This document shows, piece after piece, positions 40,946-48,455 of a stretch of 64,000 bases of DNA (position 1 is the first letter of the stretch; each line of letters starts with the position of its first letter). The notes beneath the pieces were generated by a model. The model saw only the letters and a list, made by a program, of their open reading frames with translations. It was not told where the DNA came from and ran no database searches. The translations under genes were made by a program, and so were the position numbers. Source of the DNA: a virus; IMG/VR virus record IMGVR_UViG_3300028024_000105, positions 1 to 64,000 of that record, one strand, 5' to 3'.

Positions 40946-41289
40946 AGCGCACCGAGACGGACAAGGGACTCTGCAGCCATTACCGGTTCACCGTCGGCGC
41001 CTACAAGAAGTGGTGCACCCGCAAGTCCGTCGTGACCGAGGACGGCCGGGAATGGTGCCGCCAACACGCCCCCAGCAGCTACAAGAAGCGCCGGGACGCC
41101 AGCAGTGCGGAGATCAAGCGGAGGATCATCGGGTACGGACGGGTCGACGAGATCCACCGCGCGCAGGACGCTGTCGTCGAGGCCGCCAAGGCATGGAGGA
41201 AGGCGGGAGAGGAGACCCTAGCCGACGCCGTGGCCAACCTAGTGGAGGCTGTCGAGGTCCTGGAGAAGCTCGAGGACCCGAAGCCGTGA
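40942..41289 (+). CDS. Unknown 115-residue protein
   Basis: CSHYRF, WCTRK and WCRQHAPSS look like a zinc site in the first half; the second half is a long helix. Overlaps both neighbours by 4 bp. Confidence 0.5.
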   Translation: MKRTETDKGLCSHYRFTVGAYKKWCTRKSVVTEDGREWCRQHAPSSYKKRRDASSAEIKRRIIGYGRVDEIHRAQDAVVEAAKAWRKAGEETLADAVANLVEAVEVLEKLEDPKP

Positions 41290-41471
41290 ACCGCCGCCGC
41301 TTCCTGACCCTCGCCGCCGGGGCAGCAGCTCTCCCGCTAGTGCCCCTGCCCGCCATCCTACCCACCCCCAACATCTGGATCTGGTCTGGCCTGCAGATCC
41401 TCGCACAGCGGGAACGCGCGATGCGGGAGAACAGAGTGATCATCACGGCCAACCAGCAGCCGAGAGGATAA
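41286..41471 (+). CDS. Small protein with twin-arginine-like signal
   Basis: 61 residues, GTG start. NRRRFLTLAAGAAALPLVPL resembles a Tat signal peptide (RRxFL plus a weakly hydrophobic run). The remaining 35 residues have no recognised domain. Export through Tat would be unusual for a phage protein. Confidence 0.45.
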   Translation: MNRRRFLTLAAGAAALPLVPLPAILPTPNIWIWSGLQILAQRERAMRENRVIITANQQPRG

Positions 41472-41507
41472 CCCCTGCCAGCCGGTAAACCCGCAATCCC
41501 GAAAACG

Positions 41508-41574
41508 CCGTTAGACGCATTGCAGATAGCGGGTATGACCCGGAAGTCATCCCACTAGAATGCGCGCGTCCTAG
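41508..41574 (+). promoter_or_regulatory. GTTAGAC/GCAGATAG site and a degenerate GCGTCCTAG box
   Basis: GTTAGAC near 41510, TGCAGATAG 41521-41529 and GCGTCCTAG 41566-41574 in the 183-base gap before the gene at 41655. Same first pair as at 10166. Confidence 0.45.
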
Positions 41575-41654
41575 ACCCCTTTGCGGCCTTCCTGGTGCAG
41601 ATTACGGGGCGGGGTGCTGGTCGTGCCAAGCCGTTCCGCCCTGTCCAAGAGTGC

Positions 41655-42377
41655 ATGGAAGACGAGAAGGCCGACCAGACGCCCACCGATCCACGGAAGC
41701 CCGTCAAGGCGAAAGACCTTGATTTCGAGGCGCTTGCAGACGAATTGACCCGCACGCCGGAGAAGGTGACCAAGCGCAAGCCCCTAGCGCAGCCCCTTGA
41801 AGGTCAGACAGTTGCAAAGGCCGACACTGGAGAAAAGAAGGGGGAAAAGGAGAGCTTGCCCACAGAGGGGACGCCGGGACGCGGGCAGGCGCCACCTAGG
41901 GCGCCCGGCGCGGACGTTCCCGCCCCCGCCGACCCCCCGCGAGCCCCGATCTTTCACAGCCTGGAGCCGATCCCCGACCATCCCGGGCAGATGCTCGCTG
42001 CCTCCGACCGGCTCACCGAGAAGATCGTCTTCCGGCTCAAGCAGCGCATGATGCAGCTCCTCGACCGCCTGGACGAGCTGTCCCCCTACGACCAGATCAA
42101 GCTGGCCCCCGAGATCCTCGAGATGCTGGCGCAGGCGCAGGACATGGCCCTCACGGCCCACTGGACCAAGAAGCTCGAGAAGGCCATCGCCGAGAAGGCT
42201 GCCCTGCTGAACCAAGGCAGGGGCGGCCCCATGCTCAAGAAGCTGGGCGCCGTAGCAGCGCAGGTGCAGAAGGCCCAGCACGTGGATGGGCGTACGGTGC
42301 AGGGGCGCAACAAAGCCCGTGCCCTGGGGCGCCTGGCCCCCGACGACCTACCCGCAGCAGAGGCGTCAGAGGGGTAG
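41655..42377 (+). CDS. Unknown acidic protein with Pro-rich middle
   Basis: 240 residues. Charged N-terminal half, a proline/alanine linker around residues 85-105, then helices (DRLTEKIVFRLKQRMMQLLD). It could be a DNA-binding or packaging accessory protein, but no family is clear. GTCCAAG at 41643-41649 lies five bases before the ATG; GTG 41595 is an alternative start. Confidence 0.55.
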   Translation: MEDEKADQTPTDPRKPVKAKDLDFEALADELTRTPEKVTKRKPLAQPLEGQTVAKADTGEKKGEKESLPTEGTPGRGQAPPRAPGADVPAPADPPRAPIFHSLEPIPDHPGQMLAASDRLTEKIVFRLKQRMMQLLDRLDELSPYDQIKLAPEILEMLAQAQDMALTAHWTKKLEKAIAEKAALLNQGRGGPMLKKLGAVAAQVQKAQHVDGRTVQGRNKARALGRLAPDDLPAAEASEG

Positions 42378-42409
42378 GCCCAACTGTCCCTATTCCCCTA
42401 GAATGCGGG

Positions 42410-42485
42410 ACAGTTCAGCTATCTGCAGAGCTGAAAAGCGCAGGGAAGCAGGACAGTTCACTACCTGCATTGTGCGACGTCCTAC
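42410..42485 (+). promoter_or_regulatory. Direct repeats with CTATCTGCA and ACGTCCTAC
   Basis: GACAGTTCAGCTATCTGCA near 42410 and GACAGTTCACTACCTGCA near 42453 are near-identical direct repeats; ACGTCCTAC follows at 42477-42485. It is a compact control region for the zinc-ribbon gene at 42508. Confidence 0.45.
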
Positions 42486-42507
42486 CTGCTTCGTCGTATA
42501 GCAGGAC

Positions 42508-42627
42508 ATGAAGCAGGCCACGTGCCCACGATGCGGCAGCACACACACCACGGAGCAGCAGGGCGGGATCATGCACTGCCTCGATTGCGGGGCGCATTGG
42601 ATTCCGTCCTGGTCACTGTCCTGGTGA
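42508..42627 (+). CDS. 39-residue zinc-ribbon protein
   Basis: ATCPRCGS and HCLDCGAHW make a complete four-cysteine zinc ribbon. Comparable ribbons occur in transcription factors and topoisomerases; here the whole protein is the ribbon. Confidence 0.55.
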   Translation: MKQATCPRCGSTHTTEQQGGIMHCLDCGAHWIPSWSLSW

Positions 42628-42805
42628 CCGGCGCCGTGGCACGGGAATTGCCCTAAAGCAAACGGCGTGCCAATCGAATCTCGAATCGCGCGAGGGGACG
42701 TGGGGGTGGCTCCGAAACAGCGCGCGGACCCCGGCCGCCACTAGGTGGCGCCCCCAAAAATCGGCCACAACATTCGAGGGGCCCTCTCCGCCCCCCGCCT
42801 GCCCG
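42628..42805. other. Intergenic stretch, no gene seen
   Basis: About 180 bases, GC-rich, no usable frame. It precedes the doubled CTATCTGCA control region. Confidence 0.4.
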
Positions 42806-42870
42806 CTATCTGCATTTCTGACTGTCTATCTGCATTACCGGTAACGAATGGCTCTATGCCCCCGTCTTAC
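42806..42870 (+). promoter_or_regulatory. GTAAC-class promoter with two CTATCTGCA sites
   Basis: CTATCTGCA at 42806-42814 and 42826-42834, GTAAC 42841-42845, then CCGTCTTAC 42862-42870, ATG 42875. Two operator-like words directly upstream suggest regulated initiation. Confidence 0.55.
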
Positions 42871-42874
42871 AGGC

Positions 42875-43078
42875 ATGATGAACACCAAGCCGCCGGTCGG
42901 ATCGCCCGAGTGGGACCAGCAGTACACCTTGGGCTGGTCCGCCGGGCTCGATATCCTGCGCCTGGACCGCCGCGCCGCCTTCAACTGGGAGTTCGAGGTC
43001 TACCGCGCCAACCGGGACCCGTCGGCCTTCGACATGGGCAAAGCTGACGTGATCTCGGAACATCGGGTTGGATTCTAG
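42875..43078 (+). CDS. Unknown 67-residue protein
   Basis: Start follows the promoter box after four bases with no ribosome-binding site; a second ATG is adjacent. SPEWDQQYTLGWSAGLDI and an aromatic middle, no family recognised. Confidence 0.5.
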   Translation: MMNTKPPVGSPEWDQQYTLGWSAGLDILRLDRRAAFNWEFEVYRANRDPSAFDMGKADVISEHRVGF

Positions 43079-43096
43079 GACAGAAAGGACACGACG

Positions 43097-43519
43097 ATGA
43101 CGACCGAACAGGAAGTGACCGACATGATCGCGCGGCAGGTGATCGGCCTGCTGGACTCCACGATGGCGAACCTGCAGACCGCCCGGGAGAGGATCGCGGG
43201 CCTGGGCCCAGTGCTCGCGGTGCATGCACCCGGTGGAGGTCCCGGCCGCCCGTGCTTCTGCAACACCTTCGTCCGGCCGGAGCGCCAAGTCACCAAGCTG
43301 GCGGGCATCGTCGCCGCCAATTACGCGCGCACGGCCGTGCCCCTGGAAGGCACCCTGGAAAGCCTGCACCTGCAGCACCCGGTATATGTTCGCGAGGCCA
43401 TCCGCAAGGCGTTCTTCGACGGCGTCCGGGCCGCTTCGGATCTGAGCGCCGCGCGCCAGAAGTGGCCGGACGATCCGCGCCATGGCAAGGGCGGCTATCA
43501 CGACAACCGGAGGAAATGA
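43097..43519 (+). CDS. Unknown 140-residue protein
   Basis: AAAGGA ribosome-binding site. Helical, with a Gly-rich loop (APGGGPGRPCFCNTF) holding two cysteines. Not recognised. Confidence 0.5.
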   Translation: MTTEQEVTDMIARQVIGLLDSTMANLQTARERIAGLGPVLAVHAPGGGPGRPCFCNTFVRPERQVTKLAGIVAANYARTAVPLEGTLESLHLQHPVYVREAIRKAFFDGVRAASDLSAARQKWPDDPRHGKGGYHDNRRK

Positions 43520-43567
43520 TGTTCGAGAGATCGCGGGTCACGTCACGTACGAAGATGGGAGGATGAA

Positions 43568-43822
43568 GTGAGCGCAGGCTGCATTCCGAACAAGGCCGAC
43601 CGCAAGGCGGTGATCTCGCGGGCCGTCGAGCACCTGGAGAAGGCTCTGAAGATCCTCCGCAAGTGTACGGAACCCGACAAGGCCAAGCGCGACGTCGAGG
43701 AAGCGTCCGGGCATGTCTCGCGCGCCCTGGGCGACTTCTACGACGACGGCACGGTCCATGACGACCCGGAGGCGCCCAAGCAGCCGGGCCTGCGCCGTCT
43801 CACCGAGCACTACTTCAGCTAG
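43568..43822 (+). CDS. Unknown 84-residue protein
   Basis: GTG start with GGGAGG upstream, itself inside a 15-codon frame that begins at the previous stop. Helical, acidic end. It shares its CTAG stop palindrome with the convergent gene at 43819. Confidence 0.5.
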   Translation: MSAGCIPNKADRKAVISRAVEHLEKALKILRKCTEPDKAKRDVEEASGHVSRALGDFYDDGTVHDDPEAPKQPGLRRLTEHYFS

Positions 43823-44055
43823 ACGAGCGCGTAGTGCCCGCCCCCGAGCGCCCGCACGTGCGCGCGAGCGACGAGGAAGACCTTGGGGTTCCGGGGCTTC
43901 TCCGGCGTGTACTCGGTCTGGCACGGCACGCGGATCTCGACCGAGCGGGCCGGGATGCACGCCTGGGCGGTGTGGATGGTCCACGGCATGCCCGCCGCAC
44001 CCTTGGAGATTTCCCGCTTGTTCACATGAAGCCTGATCTTGCGTCTACGTTCCAT
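43819..44055 (-). CDS. Unknown basic 78-residue protein
   Basis: Start ATG lies five bases after a GCGTCCTAC box on the same (minus) strand. Beta-rich (SVEIRVPCQTEYTPEK); MERRRKIRLHVNKREI start. Not recognised. Confidence 0.55.
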   Translation of the reverse strand: MERRRKIRLHVNKREISKGAAGMPWTIHTAQACIPARSVEIRVPCQTEYTPEKPRNPKVFLVARAHVRALGGGHYALV

Positions 44056-44060
44056 GTCCC

Positions 44061-44069
44061 GTAGGACGC
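44061..44069 (-). promoter_or_regulatory. GCGTCCTAC box on minus strand
   Basis: Reads GCGTCCTAC-GGGAC-ATG on the minus strand. It is 20 bases from a divergent plus-strand promoter at 44089. Confidence 0.55.
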
Positions 44070-44088
44070 TCGAGAAAATCGCAATTCT

Positions 44089-44117
44089 GTAACAATCATG
44101 CAGGTAGAGCGTCTTAC
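44089..44117 (+). promoter_or_regulatory. Phage promoter, GTAAC class
   Basis: GTAAC 44089-44093, 15 bases with TGCAGGTAG 44099-44107, GCGTCTTAC 44109-44117. The leader then reads ACATGAACAGAATGGAG, very like the leader at 51525. Confidence 0.65.
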
Positions 44118-44142
44118 CTACATGAACAGAATGGAGACCAAG

Positions 44143-44340
44143 ATGACGGAGGCCCAAGCCCTCAAGGAAGCCCAGCGGCAGGTCCACGGAGTGCTTGCGA
44201 TCAAGAAGTATTTCCGCCTGCGCTACGACGGCCGGAGCGCCGACCGCCTGAACCCCACGCACCACGTCCGGGTGTTGTCCACCCGCAGCGGGTTCCGACC
44301 CTTCACCCTGTTCATCACGGACACGAAGGTGGCCCGGTGA
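44143..44340 (+). CDS. Unknown 65-residue basic protein
   Basis: ATG chosen because ATGGAG lies upstream and the frame before it is the transcript leader. Basic, helix then strands (RVLSTRSGFRPFTLFITD). Not recognised. Confidence 0.5.
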   Translation: MTEAQALKEAQRQVHGVLAIKKYFRLRYDGRSADRLNPTHHVRVLSTRSGFRPFTLFITDTKVAR

Positions 44341-44516
44341 TGGCCCGCGAGGACCGCCGGAAGCTGGCGTTCGCCATCCTGTACACGCTGGTTCCCGTCA
44401 TGCGCCGAGACCCGGCCAACTGGGTGAACGCGGCCTACCGCGCACTGCACGAGATCAACTACACGATGGCCGAGACGGAGATCATGGTCCGCGAGTGGAA
44501 GAAGTCCTGGAGGTAG
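44340..44516 (+). CDS. Unknown 58-residue helical protein
   Basis: ATG overlaps the previous stop by one base. Helices ILYTLVPVMRRDP and AAYRALHEINYTMAE. Not recognised. Confidence 0.5.
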   Translation: MAREDRRKLAFAILYTLVPVMRRDPANWVNAAYRALHEINYTMAETEIMVREWKKSWR

Positions 44517-44519
44517 CCA

Positions 44520-44714
44520 ATGACCGACGCCGCCTACACGCGCACTGCCATCGAGGCGATGGCCAACAGCCTGGGCGTGACGCTGACTCCTCCGCAGCAC
44601 CGCTCGGCCGCCAAGAAGCTGGGCATCTGGCTGCGGATGCGGCAGGAGCACACGACGGCCGACGTGTTGATCAAGTCCGAGGAGCTGGTCCGTGATCTGC
44701 AGGTGAAGTTGTGA
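44520..44714 (+). CDS. Unknown 64-residue protein
   Basis: Three bases after the previous stop. Helical (RTAIEAMANSLGVTL), no family recognised. Stop overlaps next start. Confidence 0.5.
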   Translation: MTDAAYTRTAIEAMANSLGVTLTPPQHRSAAKKLGIWLRMRQEHTTADVLIKSEELVRDLQVKL

Positions 44715-44827
44715 GCGATTGCAAGCACGAGTACGAGCGCTCGGTCTCGCTGGCGTGGGCCGGTGGGATGATCTGCGTCGTCTACCGATGCATCCACCGC
44801 TGCGGCTGGTGGATTTACGCGCGCTAG
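44711..44827 (+). CDS. 38-residue cysteine/histidine protein
   Basis: GTG start in a GTGA overlap. CKHEYER, YRCIHRCGWW: a likely small zinc-binding fold common among phage micro-proteins. Shares a CTAG stop with the convergent gene. Confidence 0.5.
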   Translation: MSDCKHEYERSVSLAWAGGMICVVYRCIHRCGWWIYAR

Positions 44828-45039
44828 AGCGCGGATCGGCGATGCTTCGGCACGTACTCCCAGCCACGAAAGAAGCCGTGGGTGCAGGGTCCACCGAACA
44901 TGGCCTGGAAAATCTCGCACATCACCGCCTGGGCGACGCGCTTGCGGGCCTCGTCGGTGATCAGCTCGTCGGCCAGCCCGCCCTCGAGAATCGGCACGCC
45001 GTGCAGCTTGGTGAGGCCGTGTCGCCTAGGTAGCTTCAC
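44824..45039 (-). CDS. Unknown 71-residue protein
   Basis: GTG start in a GTGA overlap with the methylase stop, so it belongs to the minus-strand Dcm operon. ITDEARKRVAQAVMCEIFQA helix and a CTHGFFRGWEY end. Not recognised. Confidence 0.55.
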   Translation of the reverse strand: MKLPRRHGLTKLHGVPILEGGLADELITDEARKRVAQAVMCEIFQAMFGGPCTHGFFRGWEYVPKHRRSAL

Positions 45040-45947
45040 GCCGGAGTCCTCATTCGCCGAGCAAGGCTGACAAACGCGTACGCTGACTGGAGAGGTACGA
45101 CTCCGTTTCCGGCGCATCGAATCCGGTCCAGCCAATCGGCCATCCCATCATCCACTCCCAGAACAACGGGTTCTGTCCCAACTGGGAATAGAGAGAGGTC
45201 GGAATCGGGTCGAGGGGGGAATAGGGGTCCGTAGTCTCCCACTCCTCTATCGGAGGGCACGGACAGTCCGCCACATGATCCCCCCGATGGAGCGTGCACA
45301 GGAAATCCTCGCACATCTCGCAGCGCGTCCAAGGCGCGAAGCGCTTGCGGAACGCCCACGCGGCCCTGTCGAGCTGATCGAATTGCGGAACCCCCTCGCG
45401 CATGATCGTCGCCGGGGAGCCCTTCCAGTCGCGTGCGGCCGGAGTCGGCCAGAATGAACAGCCTTTCTCTTCGGTGCGGCGCGCCGACTTCGCGCGCGCT
45501 GAAGATTCCCGCTTCAACTCGGTAACCCAGCTCTCGAAGGTCTCGCCAGACGACGTCGAGCCCGAGGTTGACGTGTCCTGGGACGTTCTCGAAGAAGCAC
45601 CGGGGGGGGCGAATCTCCGCGATGATGCGCTTGATGAAGGGCCAGAGATGTCGCTCGTCGTCGGTTCCTTTTCGGTCGCCGATGAGGCTGAACGGCTGGC
45701 AGGGGTAGCCGCCAGAGAGGAGATCCACTCGGTCGCGGTACGGGCGGCCGTCGAAGGTTGAGACATCGTCCCAAACAGGAGCATGATCCAAGACCTGGTC
45801 TGCCATCCGGGCCACGAGAGTGGCTGCAGCGTAGGCTTCCCGCTCAACGTAACCCACGCACCGGTATCGCTCTCCAAGAGCGACTTTGAGTCCGAGTTCG
45901 AGGCCACCAACCCCGGCACATAGAGCCAGCCCATTCAACATCTCCAC
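45036..45947 (-). CDS. dcm: C5-cytosine DNA methyltransferase
   Basis: 303 residues. LALCAGVGGLELGL (motif I), GGYPCQPFS with the catalytic Cys (IV), FFENVPG (VI), APHRRERLF (VIII) and AGNGVVPLQSAY (X) are all present in one frame. It would protect phage DNA from restriction or alter gene control. The target-recognition part is short. A second frame over its 3' half also encodes a methylase-like C-terminus (see findings). Confidence 0.88.
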   Translation of the reverse strand: MEMLNGLALCAGVGGLELGLKVALGERYRCVGYVEREAYAAATLVARMADQVLDHAPVWDDVSTFDGRPYRDRVDLLSGGYPCQPFSLIGDRKGTDDERHLWPFIKRIIAEIRPPRCFFENVPGHVNLGLDVVWRDLRELGYRVEAGIFSAREVGAPHRRERLFILADSGRTRLEGLPGDDHARGGSAIRSARQGRVGVPQALRALDALRDVRGFPVHAPSGGSCGGLSVPSDRGVGDYGPLFPPRPDSDLSLFPVGTEPVVLGVDDGMADWLDRIRCAGNGVVPLQSAYAFVSLARRMRTPA

Positions 45948-45959
45948 GGCAGCGCCGCT

Positions 45960-46478
45960 CTAGGTCTCGAGGTCGAAGGCGTTGCCGGAGAAGAAGCCCT
46001 GGATCTTGCCGATCAGCGGGCCTTCGTAGGTTCGCAGGTCGACGCCGGACTCCATGAACATCACACGGACTCGCTTCGCCTGCTCGGCCCACTTCGTGTC
46101 GGCGCCGACGTAGCGCTCGTCCCAGCGCTTGTCGACGACCACTTCGTAGATTCCGGCTTGGATGATGGCGCGAGCGCAGTCGGCGCACGGCGTGCCGATG
46201 GTGTACATCGTGCGTCCGCGCGTCTTGATGCCGTTCCGCGCGGCCTGATAGATCGCGTTCCGCTCGGCGTGCTCGTACCAGAGGTACTTCTCCGGCCGCT
46301 CGTTCCGCTCGGGGACGTCGTCGTTGACGTGGACCGGCATGCCGTTGTAGCCGGTCGAGATGATCTCGTGCTCGTAACCGATCAGCACTGCGCCGATGTG
46401 CGTGCTCGGGTCCTTGCTCTTCTGAGCAACGAAGTACGCCAGCGACATCAGGTAGGAGTCCCAGTCGATCTTGTTCAT
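45960..46478 (-). CDS. Deoxycytidylate deaminase
   Basis: 172 residues. HAERNAI and PCADCARAI are the zinc-binding HAE and PCxxC motifs of dCMP deaminases, and the N-terminal DWDSYLMSLAYFVAQKSKDP is typical of the T4 Cd family. It turns dCMP into dUMP for thymidylate synthesis, which raises the uracil risk that the polymerase-linked glycosylase could handle. Start follows the GCGTCCTAC box by five bases. Confidence 0.88.
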   Translation of the reverse strand: MNKIDWDSYLMSLAYFVAQKSKDPSTHIGAVLIGYEHEIISTGYNGMPVHVNDDVPERNERPEKYLWYEHAERNAIYQAARNGIKTRGRTMYTIGTPCADCARAIIQAGIYEVVVDKRWDERYVGADTKWAEQAKRVRVMFMESGVDLRTYEGPLIGKIQGFFSGNAFDLET

Positions 46479-46483
46479 GTTCC

Positions 46484-46512
46484 GTAGGACGCCTGGTCGC
46501 GGGAATGTCGAA
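46484..46512 (-). promoter_or_regulatory. Phage promoter on minus strand, GCGTCCTAC class
   Basis: On the minus strand: TTCGA, 15 bases, GCGTCCTAC (plus 46484-46492), five bases, ATG 46478. The full bipartite element in reverse orientation shows that it is strand-specific. Confidence 0.65.
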
Positions 46513-46527
46513 TCGGTCCAAGCCGGT

Positions 46528-46761
46528 GTGAAGAAGTTCATCGACGTCGATCAGCAGGCCATCGCGCGGCGGGACCCGTGCCCGATCAACGTGCGCGTGG
46601 GCGCGCTACACCTGCGCGCGTCGTTCGTGGACGTCCTGGGCGCAGTGCAGGCCCGGTGCGACTACGAGCGGCCCTGCTCGTTCGGCGCTCGCGTGTGGGT
46701 GGAGACCGAAGGGCCGGTTGTGTTCTGGGATTCGTCAGGAGAGCCGACGCTTCTTTCCTGA
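46528..46761 (+). CDS. Unknown 77-residue protein
   Basis: GTG lies five bases after GTCCAAG (46516-46522). Beta-rich, PINVRVGALHLRASFVDVL then GARVWVETEGPVVFW. Not recognised. Confidence 0.5.
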   Translation: MKKFIDVDQQAIARRDPCPINVRVGALHLRASFVDVLGAVQARCDYERPCSFGARVWVETEGPVVFWDSSGEPTLLS

Positions 46762-46776
46762 AATGCTCGGGACGGC

Positions 46777-47050
46777 GCGTCCTACGAAACGAGCGAGAAG
46801 CCGACGTAACCCGGGGCTGCACCTGTACGTAGCTGCGCACCGTACAGCAGGGCCTGCCAATACCGGGGTACATCGCTCAAAGACAGCTCGTCGGGCGCGA
46901 ACGCGGGCGAAAACGGCCGTAGCGTGACAGCCGGAGAGACGGCAAAAATTCGCCCTGGTGGTGGCTTTCTGCTGCTTCACCACCTTCGCCGCGTTGGAAG
47001 CCGAGCAGCGTCACGACGCGGACAGGGTTGGAATCGTGGAAACGGAGTAG
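46777..47050 (+). other. 294-base gap, possible leader RNA
   Basis: Starts with GCGTCCTAC at 46777-46785 that is not followed by a start codon. Hairpins CTGTACG/CGTACAG (46823/46841) and GGTGGTG/CACCACC (46957/46978). No credible protein gene until 47056, so a structured leader or small RNA is possible. Confidence 0.4.
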
Positions 47051-47055
47051 TGGTC

Positions 47056-47250
47056 ATGGGCGTCCCATCAACCGATGCCAAACCACCGTGCAGCGAATGC
47101 GGGAAGCCCTCCATTTCGATGTGTCCGTACTGCAAGCTCTACGTCCATCAGGGTTTCGGCCTACACAACGGCAACTGCAGCGGAAAGCACGAGGCCAAGT
47201 GCTCCGGGGCTCGATGGTCCCGCGATTCCGACCAGTCCAAGCAGGTGTGA
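47056..47250 (+). CDS. Small zinc-finger protein (B-box/HIT-like Cys-His set)
   Basis: 64 residues. PCSECGKPSISMCPYCKLYV, then H, NCSGKH and KC give a regular C2..C2..H..C series. GGAG upstream of the ATG. Its last codons contain the GTCCAAG element of the next gene. Confidence 0.55.
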   Translation: MGVPSTDAKPPCSECGKPSISMCPYCKLYVHQGFGLHNGNCSGKHEAKCSGARWSRDSDQSKQV

Positions 47251-48173
47251 TCCATCTCCAGCGTCCGGACGACTTTCTGAAGGACTACGACGAGTCCAAG
47301 CACCCGCGCGACGAGCGCGGACGTTGGGCATCGGGCGGCAGCGGAGGGGCATCGAGTCCGGACATCTCGCCTGGCTCGCGCACCCTCCCTTCCGTCATGC
47401 GGGAGGCGAGCGGACACCCCAACAAGGTGGACATCGAGCGCCTGGGCGACGAGACCACGAGCGTCGGCACGGTCTACAAGGCCACCTTCAAGGACGGCAG
47501 CAAGGCCGTCTACAAACCCGAGAAGGGGAACGGCTACACGACCACGGGCTTGGACGAGCAGGACAACGAAGTTCAGGTCAAGCTCCGGCGCGACATGGAC
47601 ACCAGCGTGCCCCAGTACAAGAAGGAGCTGGCCACGATGGAGATTGACCGGGAACTCGGATTCAACCGAGTGCCGCACGTTGAGGTCGTGGATTACGGCC
47701 ACGGGCTCGGGCATGCGCAGGCGTTCATCGAGGGCGAGGTCGCGGCCAATGTCGACTACAACACGGTGTCCAACGACGTGTTGACGGGCGCGAGCATGCA
47801 GCAGGTCGCAGCCCTAGACATGATCACCGGGAACACGGACCGGCACTTCGGAAACTTCATGCTGGGCCGGGACGACGATCAGTGGTACGCCATCGACAAC
47901 GGTCTGACGTTCCCCGACAAGAACGGCCAGTTCAACAGCGTGCCGGTCCGGACGTTGGGCAAGGGCGGTGTCTCGATCCACGAGAGCGTGAAGGCGTCGC
48001 TCGCGAAGTTCACGCCGGAGAAGCTCGACGTCATCATGTCGCGCAACGGTATCGGCAAAGCCGCGCGCGAGCAGGCGAAGGCTCGCCTGAACATATTGAA
48101 GACCAAGAGTACCTGGACGGGCGTGGCGCATGAGATGATCGCCTACAACCCCTCAAATGGAATTGAGTTCTGA
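47247..48173 (+). CDS. PI3/4- or HipA-like kinase with N-terminal leader peptide
   Basis: 308 residues. Start is GTG five bases after GTCCAAG. Residues 18-36 hold KHPRDERGRWASGGSGGAS, a leader type known at the ends of phage head-associated and toxin-like proteins. The kinase part has SKAVYKPEKGNGY (nucleotide-binding Lys), MEIDRELGFNRVP, MITGNTDRHFGNF (catalytic loop D..N) and WYAIDNGLTF (metal-binding Asp). Substrate unknown. The metalloprotease two genes on carries the same leader type, so both may be packaged or exported together. Confidence 0.7.
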   Translation: MIHLQRPDDFLKDYDESKHPRDERGRWASGGSGGASSPDISPGSRTLPSVMREASGHPNKVDIERLGDETTSVGTVYKATFKDGSKAVYKPEKGNGYTTTGLDEQDNEVQVKLRRDMDTSVPQYKKELATMEIDRELGFNRVPHVEVVDYGHGLGHAQAFIEGEVAANVDYNTVSNDVLTGASMQQVAALDMITGNTDRHFGNFMLGRDDDQWYAIDNGLTFPDKNGQFNSVPVRTLGKGGVSIHESVKASLAKFTPEKLDVIMSRNGIGKAAREQAKARLNILKTKSTWTGVAHEMIAYNPSNGIEF

Positions 48174-48180
48174 GGGCACA

Positions 48181-48435
48181 ATGCTTCGAGGCGTTCGAGT
48201 CAAGGTCCTGGAGTCACGGGGGCAGCGCACCCTCTCCGAGTACATGCTCGCGGGAGACCGCGCAGTCCTGACGTCCGGCAAGCCCATCCCGACCCTTTCG
48301 ATCTCCGCTGCCGATGCCGCCCTAGCCCCCGGCCTGGTCGCCCGCGTCTACACGCCCGACGACGGCAAGTGGTTCCTCCGTGCGCTGCTCGTCACCTTCA
48401 AATCCGGCTCTCGGATGCTGGCCGAGCGCTTCTAG
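48181..48435 (+). CDS. Unknown 84-residue protein
   Basis: GAGG upstream of the ATG. Mostly beta (GVRVKVLESRGQRTLSEYML), no family recognised. Lies between the two candidate effectors. Confidence 0.5.
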   Translation: MLRGVRVKVLESRGQRTLSEYMLAGDRAVLTSGKPIPTLSISAADAALAPGLVARVYTPDDGKWFLRALLVTFKSGSRMLAERF

Positions 48436-48455
48436 CCCGACCGGTCCAAGGGTAC

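Noticed and set aside
45050-45934. Second minus-strand frame as a separate gene
   Set aside because: It has no own N-terminal domain or start signal; kept only as an observation on the Dcm gene.
47295-47303. Extra GTCCAAG element
   Set aside because: It is codons for Glu-Ser-Lys inside the kinase leader, with no start codon at the right distance.
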